Shown here piece by piece: positions 15,058 through 21,202 of a stretch of DNA of 27,781 bases (position 1 is its first letter; each line of letters opens with the position of its first letter). The notes beneath the pieces were generated by a model. That model was not told the origin of the DNA, made no database searches, and saw only the letters and a program-made list of their open reading frames with translations. The translations under genes and the position numbers were made by a program. The stretch spans positions 1 through 27,781 of the forward strand of contig DASVQK010000140.1 of NCBI GenBank assembly GCA_036389105.1, given 5' to 3'. Source of the DNA: AC-37 sp036389105. Lineage in GTDB: Bacteria; Actinomycetota; Thermoleophilia; Solirubrobacterales; Thermoleophilaceae.

Positions 15058-15486
15058 TCATGCCAGGGTATCCATCCCGGTGCGCGCGAGCGGGCCGCGG
15101 CGCTGGATCCGCCCCCTGGCGCGCCTTCGCGCGCCGTCCGGCACCAGCTTGCCGAGCGCTCCGCGGCGGTCGGCCACGGCGAAGTACAGACGGTCGGCGA
15201 CGCGCGGGAAGTGCTCGAAGAGCGGCGCCAGCGGGCGACCGGCCGGCAGCAGGCGCAGGAGCGGCGCGAGCGCCCGGCCGGCGGAGGCGACCTGCCCGGT
15301 CGGGGCCACGACGTGCCACGACGCCATCCTGCTCTCCTCGTCCAGGGCCGCCAGGAGCGAACCCGACTCCGGGTCCTGAAGCGCGAGCGGGCGGAGGCGG
15401 CGGCGGCGGTCCCAGGCCAGGACCTTGGCCAGCGCCCAGACGCAGAAGCCGCAGTCGGAGTCGTACAGCAGGACGTGCGGCCGCAT
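15058..15486 (-). CDS. DCC (DUF393) family protein (142 aa)
   Basis: The N-terminus carries the family signature YDSDCGFC, a thioredoxin-like CxxC in the first 20 residues, followed by WALAKVLAWDRRRRLRPLAL and a PLLRLLPAGRPLAPLF-type amphipathic stretch. DCC proteins are putative thiol-disulfide oxidoreductases and often neighbour DoxX or membrane redox genes, as here. ATG at 15486 shares one base with the TGA of the DUF2071 gene (TGATG), so the two are coupled. The last 25 residues are Arg-rich (RRRARGRIQRRGPLART). Function in the cell is not established. Confidence 0.87.
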   Translation of the reverse strand: MRPHVLLYDSDCGFCVWALAKVLAWDRRRRLRPLALQDPESGSLLAALDEESRMASWHVVAPTGQVASAGRALAPLLRLLPAGRPLAPLFEHFPRVADRLYFAVADRRGALGKLVPDGARRRARGRIQRRGPLARTGMDTLA

Positions 15487-16259
15487 CACGCCGCGGGCGC
15501 CAAGCGCCAGAAGACCACGTCCTGCGGCGCGGCCACGTGCAGGAGCGGGGGAGCCGCCAGCTCGACGCCGATCTGGCCGCCCATCGTGTTCTCCCCGATC
15601 GCGGCTGTGGCCGGGGCCAGCACCCAGGGCCGGTGGTGGATGTCGCCGCGCAGTAGGCGTCCTCGCGCGTCCACCGTGTAGAGGCAGTAGCGCTCGGTCA
15701 GCCAGTGGTCGAGCGTGCCCGGCACGGGCTCGCCAGCCGGTCCGGAAGCCCGGTACTCGACCCGCAGGGACGCCGGCGGGCCGTCGGACTGCGTCCTGAC
15801 GCTTCGGAAGCTCACCCCAGGGTCCCCGTCGTCCAGCGACGCGCGCGCTCGGAAGTAGGGCAGCCGGTAGAGCCTGCGCGCGCCCTCCACCGCCAACCGG
15901 CTGCCGGCGTCCAGGCTGAAGAACCAGATGCCCGGCCTGCCGTCCACGGTCACGTAGGTGCGCACGTTCAGCTCGGGGAACGAGTGCACGGCCGGCGGCG
16001 GGGGCAGCAGGCGCACGCGGAACGTGTCGACGGCGAACGGCGTGACCCCCACCCAGGCCGCGCCGTCGAAGGTGTCGAGCGGGAGCCCCGGGGGCAGCAC
16101 GCGCGCGAGCGCCCCGGGGTCCACTCGCCAGTGGGCGAACAGGAGGTGGCGCCAGGTCTGCGCCATGAACCACGGCCGATCCGGCATCTGCCACGGGCGG
16201 TGATCCGCGATGCGCGTGACGGCCCGCTGGCGACGGGCGTCGCCCAGTGTGGTGAGCAT
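15486..16259 (-). CDS. DUF2071 (YqjF-type, acetoacetate decarboxylase-like fold) protein (257 aa)
   Basis: The segments RPWFMAQTWRHLLFAHWRVD and ALARVLPPGLPLDTFDGAAW are hallmarks of DUF2071, followed by VGVTPF and FPELNVRTYV. The fold is related to acetoacetate decarboxylase, but no function is settled. The family is widespread in soil actinobacteria and bacilli. ATG at 16259 lies 11 bases beyond the TetR stop, and a weak G-rich SD precedes it. The first 30 residues before MPDRPW are variable, so a later start is possible but less likely. It sits between TetR and DCC genes in one apparent operon. Confidence 0.87.
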   Translation of the reverse strand: MLTTLGDARRQRAVTRIADHRPWQMPDRPWFMAQTWRHLLFAHWRVDPGALARVLPPGLPLDTFDGAAWVGVTPFAVDTFRVRLLPPPPAVHSFPELNVRTYVTVDGRPGIWFFSLDAGSRLAVEGARRLYRLPYFRARASLDDGDPGVSFRSVRTQSDGPPASLRVEYRASGPAGEPVPGTLDHWLTERYCLYTVDARGRLLRGDIHHRPWVLAPATAAIGENTMGGQIGVELAAPPLLHVAAPQDVVFWRLAPAA

Positions 16260-16270
16260 CCCGGCCCCGG

Positions 16271-16891
16271 TCAGTCCGGAGCGGGCTCGGCCGCCAGCGC
16301 GTCGAGCATGCGGCGCAGCTCGGCCAGCATCCCGCGCAGCTCGGCCTCCTGGTCCCGGGAGCGCGCGATCTTCATGGCCGCCTCGCACAGCGCGCCGAAG
16401 AGCAGGTGCGCCAGCGGGTCCACGGGCCGCGTCGGGATGCAGTCCGCCTCCATCGCGTGCCTCAGCCCGTCCTTGGTCATGGCCAGCGCGTCGGCCTCGA
16501 TCTCCATCATCGTGTCGAGACCGAGCGCCCCGGGCGCGTCGAGCAGGGTGATCTGCTGCACGCGCGGGTCGAGCGACGCCTCGAGGAACGCGCGACAGCC
16601 CGCGTAGAACCCCTCCCAGGGGTCGTCCTCTACACGGTAGGCGTCGGACTCGATCTGGGCCAGCCGGCGCTGCTCCCCCTCGTACACGGCGCGGAACACG
16701 TCCCGCTTGCTGTCGAAGTGGTGGTAAAGCGCGCCCTTGGTCACGCCCGCGGCCGCGGCGATCGCGTCCAGCGAGGTGGCCGCGTAGCCGTCGGCGGCGA
16801 ACAGCTCGCGCGCGGCGGCCAGGAGCTCGGCGGTGGTGGCCTCGGAGCGCTCCTGCTGGGTACGGCGAGCCTTCGAGCGCGCGATGGGCAC
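16271..16891 (-). CDS. TetR-family transcriptional regulator (206 aa)
   Basis: The N-terminal DNA-binding helices are classic TetR: TTAELLAAARELFAADGYAA, TSLDAIAAAAGVTKGALYHH and FDSKRDVF, within residues 16-65. The rest is the ligand-binding and dimerisation domain (LLDAPGALGLDTMMEIEADA region). GTG 16891 is preferred. It has no SD, but TACAGT ends 6 bases upstream, pointing to a leaderless message. GTG 16924 would add 11 residues and would have its SD touching the codon. It lies 45 bases after the DoxX gene and 11 bases before DUF2071, so it may control this cluster and the divergent VOC gene. Confidence 0.93.
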   Translation of the reverse strand: MPIARSKARRTQQERSEATTAELLAAARELFAADGYAATSLDAIAAAAGVTKGALYHHFDSKRDVFRAVYEGEQRRLAQIESDAYRVEDDPWEGFYAGCRAFLEASLDPRVQQITLLDAPGALGLDTMMEIEADALAMTKDGLRHAMEADCIPTRPVDPLAHLLFGALCEAAMKIARSRDQEAELRGMLAELRRMLDALAAEPAPD

Positions 16892-16897
16892 GAATGC

Positions 16898-16903
16898 ACT
16901 GTA
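16898..16903 (-). promoter_or_regulatory. Putative -10 hexamer of the TetR gene
   Basis: TACAGT (minus strand, 16903-16898) fits TAnnnT and ends 6 bases before GTG 16891. This would give TetR its own start of transcription inside the DoxX-TetR gap, in addition to read-through from DoxX. Confidence 0.4.
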
Positions 16904-16936
16904 CCCGCGCGCTCTCAGGCTCACCCTCCCGGCCGC

Positions 16937-17470
16937 TTACGTGGCGTGCACCTCCGAGCCGCCCCCGGCGCCGCGCTCGTCGCGCTCCTGGAGCCGGCCC
17001 GAGACGACCGCGCCGATGCCGCCCGCCAGGCCCAGCGCGAGCGCACCCAGCGCCCAACCGGCGCCGCTCTCGGTCAGGCCGAGCGCGCGGTCGAGGGACC
17101 ACGGCCCGGGGCCGATGGCGGCGACGGCGAACGCGACCGCCGCCAGCACGACGTTGTACTCGTAGCCGCCGTCGCTGACCCACACGCCTTTCGAGGCGTG
17201 AACGGTGACGATGGCGGCCGTCATGGTGGCGATCAGCAGCACCGCCGCCAGCGGCGTGATCAGGCCGAGCGCCAAGAGCGCGCCGCCGGCGAGCTCGCTC
17301 ATGCCCGCGGCGGTGGCGTGCGCGCGCCCGGGCCGCAGGCCGATCGACTCGAAGAAGCCGGCGGTGCCCTTCAGGCCGTGCCCGCCGAACGCTCCGAACA
17401 GCTTCTGGGCCCCGTGGCCCACGAACAGCGCGCCGATCACGACGCGGAGAATCAACAGTCCGAGCTCCAT
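16937..17470 (-). CDS. DoxX-family membrane protein (177 aa)
   Basis: This small membrane protein has about four hydrophobic segments. It opens ELGLLILRVVIGALFVGHGA followed by QKLFGAFGGHGLKGTAGFFE, a very typical DoxX start. MSELAGGALLALGLITPLAA is also family-typical. DoxX proteins include B. subtilis CatD and MhqP, which pair with VOC ring-cleaving dioxygenases (CatE, MhqO) in quinone and catechol stress. ATG 17470 has GGGAGG with a 4-base gap. The gene faces a VOC gene across a 115-base promoter region (17471-17585). An extra 40 residues follow the last membrane segment (Arg/Glu/Gly-rich). Confidence 0.9.
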   Translation of the reverse strand: MELGLLILRVVIGALFVGHGAQKLFGAFGGHGLKGTAGFFESIGLRPGRAHATAAGMSELAGGALLALGLITPLAAVLLIATMTAAIVTVHASKGVWVSDGGYEYNVVLAAVAFAVAAIGPGPWSLDRALGLTESGAGWALGALALGLAGGIGAVVSGRLQERDERGAGGGSEVHAT

Positions 17471-17492
17471 GGTGCCTCCCTTTGGCTGGAGC

Positions 17493-17543
17493 ATTAATAC
17501 TTGCGGGCTCAACTTAGCAGGTGCTTGCGAGCGCAACTACAAT
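17493..17543. promoter_or_regulatory. Divergent promoter region with two operator-like near-palindromes
   Basis: Two related 14-base sites are spaced 24 bases start to start: TTGCGGGCTCAACT (17501-17514) and TTGCGAGCGCAACT (17525-17538), 12 of 14 identical. The second contains a perfect inverted repeat, TTGCG-AG-CGCAA. For the VOC gene, TTAGCA (17514-17519) and TACAAT (17538-17543), 18 bases apart, are a good promoter with site 2 in the spacer. For DoxX, the A/T patch TATTAAT (17499-17493, minus strand) is a likely -10, with site 1 immediately upstream. A repressor such as the neighbouring TetR could block both. Confidence 0.55.
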
Positions 17544-17585
17544 GATGGGCAAGCGCACGCACCCGGTACAGAGGAGTCACCCGGA

Positions 17586-18503
17586 ATGAAGCTCGACGGC
17601 ATCCACCACGTCACCGCGATCACGGGCGACGCCCCGCGCAACCTCGACTTCTACACGCGTGTGCTGGGCCTGCGCCTCGTGAAGAAGACGGTCAACCAGG
17701 ACGACCCGACCGTCTACCACCTCTTCTACGCCGACGAGCGCGGCAGCGCCGGCTCGGACATCACGTTCTTCGAGTACCCGGGCACGTCGCGCGGCCACGC
17801 CGGCGCCGGGATGGTGGAGCGGGTGGCGTTCCGGGTGCCCTCGACCGACGCGCTGGACTTCTGGGCCGACCGCTTGGCGGGCGAGGGGATCGAGGCCGCC
17901 CGCGACGGCGACTCCGTGCGCTTCGACGACCCCGAGGGCCTCGGGCTGGAGCTGCGCGCGGTGCAGACGGGCGACGAGCCGCTGATCGCCGAGCACCCCG
18001 AGATACCCACCGAGCTGGCGCTCCAGGGCTTCGACGGCGTGCGTGCGCTGGCGCGCGACCCCGAGCAGAGCCGTCCCCTGCTCGAGAGGACGCTGGGCTT
18101 CGCCCTGACCGCCGGCGACGGCTACGAGGTGCGTGGTGCGAGGCGCGGCTCGTGGTACGCGTACGAGCGCCGGTCCGAGCGCGGCGTGCCCGGCGCCGGC
18201 ACCGTGCACCACGTGGCGTGGTCCTCGCCGATGGACGAGCACGAGGCGTGGCGCGACCGCGTGGCCGAGGCCGGCGCGCAGCCCACGCCGGTGATCGACC
18301 GCTTCTACTTCCGCTCGATCTACTTCCGCGAGCCGAGCGGCGTGCTGTTCGAGATCGCCACGCTGGGCCCCGGCTTCGCCACCGACGAGGACGCCGAGCA
18401 CCTGGGCGAGCGGCTGTCGCTGCCGCCGGCGTTCGAGCACCTGCGCGACCGCGTGGAGAAGGCGCTGACGCCACTGCCGGTGCCGGCCGGGCGCGGCGGG
18501 TAG
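17586..18503 (+). CDS. VOC-family ring-cleaving dioxygenase-like protein (305 aa)
   Basis: Two glyoxalase/VOC repeats are present. The first opens GIHHVTAITGDAPRNLDFYT, a pattern typical of MhqO and related extradiol-type enzymes. The second half contains GTVHHVAWSS and ends GVLFEIATLGPGFA. His8 (HHV), His near 209 (VHHVAW) and Glu near 258 (LFEIAT) are the likely metal ligands. Related proteins open catechol or hydroquinone-type rings, but the substrate here is not known. ATG 17586 has SD GAGGAG with a 9-base gap. It is divergent from DoxX, echoing the gene pairs catDE and mhqOP. Confidence 0.9.
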   Translation: MKLDGIHHVTAITGDAPRNLDFYTRVLGLRLVKKTVNQDDPTVYHLFYADERGSAGSDITFFEYPGTSRGHAGAGMVERVAFRVPSTDALDFWADRLAGEGIEAARDGDSVRFDDPEGLGLELRAVQTGDEPLIAEHPEIPTELALQGFDGVRALARDPEQSRPLLERTLGFALTAGDGYEVRGARRGSWYAYERRSERGVPGAGTVHHVAWSSPMDEHEAWRDRVAEAGAQPTPVIDRFYFRSIYFREPSGVLFEIATLGPGFATDEDAEHLGERLSLPPAFEHLRDRVEKALTPLPVPAGRGG

Positions 18504-18525
18504 ACGTCCTCCCCGCGCGCACGGG

Positions 18526-18531
18526 TACGCT
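18526..18531 (+). promoter_or_regulatory. Putative -10 hexamer for a leaderless mRNA
   Basis: TACGCT fits TAnnnT and ends 9 bases before ATG 18541. GGCGGG in between is only a weak SD. The gene may therefore be transcribed separately from the VOC gene that stops at 18503. Confidence 0.35.
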
Positions 18532-18540
18532 GCGGCGGGA

Positions 18541-19848
18541 ATGACCGGAGAGTGGCCAGAGCGGGGACCCGAGGACACGCTTCCACGCCCGTCCGGCGGC
18601 GGCCACCCCGTCCGGATCAGCGTGGCTGACGACCTGGAGCGCTCGCGGGTGACGGTCTTCTTTCGCCTCATCCTGGCCATTCCGCACCTGATCTGGCTCT
18701 TCCTGTGGGGGCTGCCCACCGCCCTGTTCGCGATCGTCAACTGGTTCGCGGTGCTGTTCAGGGGCACGTCGCCGAACGACCTGCACGAGCTCCTGGCGCG
18801 CTACATCCGCTACGCCACGCACGTGAACGCCTACCTGTCGCTGGCGGCCCAGCCGTACCCGAGGTTCCTCGGCACGGAGGGCACCTATCCGGTCGACGTC
18901 CACTTCGACCCACCCGGGCGCCAGAACCGCTGGAAGACGGGCTTCCGCCTGATCCTGGCCATCCCGGCAGTGCTGCTCGCCGGTGCGCTCTACGGGTCGG
19001 GCGGCGCCCGCGGCAACGGCTACACGGTGTCGCTCGGGCTGCTGGCCGCGGCCAGCTTCCTGGGCTGGTTCGCCTGCCTGGCCCGGGGGCGGATGCCGCG
19101 CGGCCTGCGCGACGCGGCCGCGTACGCGCTGGCCTACTCGGCGCAGCTGGACGCCTACCTGCTGGTGCTCACCGATCGCTATCCGGACAGCGACCCGGTG
19201 GCGACGCTCGGACCGGCGGAGGTGCCGGAGCACCCGGTCGAGCTGAGCGTGGACGACGACCTGCGCCGCTCGCGGCTCACGGTCTTCTTCCGCCTGGTCC
19301 TGACCTTCCCCCACTTCGTCTGGCTGGTCCTGTGGAGCATCGTGGCGTGGGTCACCGCGTTCATCAACTGGCTGGTCACGCTCATCCGCGGCACGCCGCC
19401 GTCGGCGCTGCACGGGTTCCTGTCGTCGTACGTGCGCTACCAGCTGCACGTCACGTCGTTCCTGTACCTGATCGGCAACCCGTTCCCGGGCTTCGTTGGG
19501 CGCGAGGGCACGTACCCGATCGAGGTACGCATCGGGCCCCCCCAGCGCCAGAACCGCTGGAAGACCGGCTTCCGCCTGATCCTGGCCATCCCGGCGTTCG
19601 TGATCGGGTCCGCCTACAGCAGCCTGATCTCCATTGCCGCCGTGCTGCTCTGGTTCGCGTCGCTGTTCACCGCCAGGGCGCCGCGCGGTCTGCGGAACGC
19701 CGGGGTGGCTGCCCAGAGCTACACGGCGCAGCTCACCTCGTACCTCTTCCTACTCACCGACCGCTACCCGTACAGCGGCCCGGTGCTACGGGGAATGGCG
19801 GCGACGCCCGCCGCCGCCGAGCACCCCGCTCCCCCAGCGCAGGCTTGA
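18541..19848 (+). CDS. Duplicated DUF4389 membrane protein (435 aa)
   Basis: Two tandem copies of a DUF4389 unit are seen: about residues 20-215 and 230-420. Each copy begins with a strand, then DDL(E/R)RSR(V/L)TVFFR, a hydrophobic helix pair, and RGTxPxxLHxxLxxYxRY. Each then has EGTYP(V/I)(D/E)V followed by RQNRWKTGFRLILAIPA and two more hydrophobic helices, ending (L/F)LTDRYPxSxPV. About eight membrane helices result. Function is unknown; the family is common in actinobacteria. Only the RQNRWKTGFRLILAIPA region is nearly identical at DNA level. The stop overlaps the TTG start of the M48 gene by 3 bases. Confidence 0.9.
   Translation: MTGEWPERGPEDTLPRPSGGGHPVRISVADDLERSRVTVFFRLILAIPHLIWLFLWGLPTALFAIVNWFAVLFRGTSPNDLHELLARYIRYATHVNAYLSLAAQPYPRFLGTEGTYPVDVHFDPPGRQNRWKTGFRLILAIPAVLLAGALYGSGGARGNGYTVSLGLLAAASFLGWFACLARGRMPRGLRDAAAYALAYSAQLDAYLLVLTDRYPDSDPVATLGPAEVPEHPVELSVDDDLRRSRLTVFFRLVLTFPHFVWLVLWSIVAWVTAFINWLVTLIRGTPPSALHGFLSSYVRYQLHVTSFLYLIGNPFPGFVGREGTYPIEVRIGPPQRQNRWKTGFRLILAIPAFVIGSAYSSLISIAAVLLWFASLFTARAPRGLRNAGVAAQSYTAQLTSYLFLLTDRYPYSGPVLRGMAATPAAAEHPAPPAQA
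18918..18968 (+). repeat. Near-identical intragenic DNA repeat, copy 1
   Basis: These 51 bases recur at 19545-19595 with one mismatch, which is silent (ACG versus ACC, both Thr). They encode the RQNRWKTGFRLILAIPA segment in each half of the DUF4389 protein. The rest of the two halves is much more diverged. Confidence 0.8.
19545..19595 (+). repeat. Near-identical intragenic DNA repeat, copy 2
   Basis: This is the partner of the copy at 18918-18968, 627 bases downstream and in the same reading frame. Fifty of 51 bases agree, which suggests recent gene conversion or very strong constraint. Confidence 0.8.
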
Positions 19849-21095
19849 CCGCGCGTACGCGGCGCTGGCTCCTGCCGGCCATGGGGCTGGCGGCGTTCGC
19901 CGTCCTGTGGGCCCTGGCCGCCCAGGCCCTGTGGAAGACGACGGTGCCCGGCGACCTGCACCTGCCGGACCTCCCGCCGCGCTCGCTCTTCTCGCAGGAG
20001 CTCCTGGACCGGACGAGCTCGTACGAGCGCTTCCTGGACGTCGACGCCCTGCTGGCCCAGCTGGTGCTGGTGGCCGTGTTCGTCGTCTACTCCAGGCGCG
20101 GCCACCTGCTCATGCGCGAGTCGGCGGCCGGGCCGATCGGCACCGGGATGCTGCTGGGCATGCTGGGACTGGGCATCGTCTGGCTGGCCCAGCTGCCGTT
20201 CGGGCTGGCCGGCCTGTGGTGGCAGCGCAAGCACGACGTCTCGCACGCGGGCTACGTCGAATGGATCGTCGGCAACTTCCTGGGTCTGGGCGGCACGTTC
20301 CTGTACGTCTCGTTCGCGCTGCTGGTGGCGATGGGGCTGGCGCGCCTGCTGCGCGAGTGGTGGTGGATCCCCGGCGCCGGCGCGTTCGTGGGCCTCCTCC
20401 TGCTGCTGTCGTTCGTGTCGCCGTTCCTCCTGCCGAGCCTCCACCCGCTTCGCGACCGCGAGCTGGCCGCCGACGCCCGCGGGCTGGCCAGGCGCGAGGG
20501 GTTGCCGGACGTGCGCGTGTCCGTTCAGCGCGTGCGGCGGTTCACGAGCGCCCCCAACGCCGAGGCCACGGGCTTCGGCTCCACGAAGCGCGTGGTGCTG
20601 TGGGACACGCTGCTGGGCGGCCGCTTCAGCCGCCGCGAGGTGCGGGTGGTGATCGCCCACGAGCTGGGACACCTGAAGCGCGACCACGTGCTCAAGAGCG
20701 TCGCCTGGTTCGGCCTGTTCGCGCTGCCCACGGCCCTGGTCATCGCCCTGGCCACCCGCCGCCGCGGCGGCATGGCGCGCCCGGAGGCGGTGCCCGTGGC
20801 GCTCCTGGTGCTGGTGCTGCTCCAGCTCGGGACGCAGCCGCTCGAGAACGTGCGCTCGCGGCGCACGGAGGCGGAGGCGGACTGGATCGCCCTTCAGTCC
20901 ACGCGCGACCCCGCGGCCGCTCGCAGGCTGTTCGGCCACTTCGCGCGCCTGGCCCGCCAGGACCCGGACCCGCCCACGTGGTCCTACGTGCTGAGCTCGA
21001 GCCACCCCACGCTGATGCAGCGCCTGGCGATGATCCAGGCCTGGGAGGATCGCCGGTCGACGGCGACCGCAACTTCCGGCCGGCCGGCGCATTAG
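19845..21095 (+). CDS. M48-family (Ste24/CAAX-protease-like) zinc metalloprotease (416 aa)
   Basis: The zinc motif HELGH is at residues 272-276 (VVIAHELGHLKRDH), with the third ligand E342 in RTEAEAD. NAEATGFGSTKRVVLWDTLL before it is family-typical. The N-terminal 200 residues hold about five membrane helices, as in integral Ste24-type proteases, and two more follow the zinc site. The likely role is turnover or processing of membrane proteins. The chosen start TTG 19845 overlaps the preceding TGA (TTGA), gives a basic TARTRRW N-terminus, and implies coupling; ATG 19881 is the alternative. The C-terminal SHPTLMQRLAMI is also conserved in the family. Confidence 0.92.
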   Translation: MTARTRRWLLPAMGLAAFAVLWALAAQALWKTTVPGDLHLPDLPPRSLFSQELLDRTSSYERFLDVDALLAQLVLVAVFVVYSRRGHLLMRESAAGPIGTGMLLGMLGLGIVWLAQLPFGLAGLWWQRKHDVSHAGYVEWIVGNFLGLGGTFLYVSFALLVAMGLARLLREWWWIPGAGAFVGLLLLLSFVSPFLLPSLHPLRDRELAADARGLARREGLPDVRVSVQRVRRFTSAPNAEATGFGSTKRVVLWDTLLGGRFSRREVRVVIAHELGHLKRDHVLKSVAWFGLFALPTALVIALATRRRGGMARPEAVPVALLVLVLLQLGTQPLENVRSRRTEAEADWIALQSTRDPAAARRLFGHFARLARQDPDPPTWSYVLSSSHPTLMQRLAMIQAWEDRRSTATATSGRPAH

Positions 21096-21118
21096 ACGCG
21101 CAGGGGCTAGGATGCCGC

Positions 21119-21152
21119 CCCTTGGCGCGTGTCTCCCACGCGCTGGCAAGGG
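21119..21152 (+). terminator. Strong bulged hairpin between M48 and ASST 3 genes
   Basis: CCCTTG (21119-21124) pairs with CAAGGG (21147-21152), and GCGCGTG (21125-21131) pairs with CACGCGC (21137-21143). This gives 13 base pairs with a 5-base loop and a 3-base bulge (TGG). It lies 24 bases beyond the M48 stop and 50 bases before the ASST 3 start. TAGGAT at 21108-21113 just before it could be a -10, in which case the hairpin would be in the ASST 3 leader. It may serve as terminator or leader structure. Confidence 0.45.
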
Positions 21153-21202
21153 CTCGCCGTAGGGACTAGGGCGCGGGCCGAACCCGAGAGGAAAGGCCTC
21201 AC

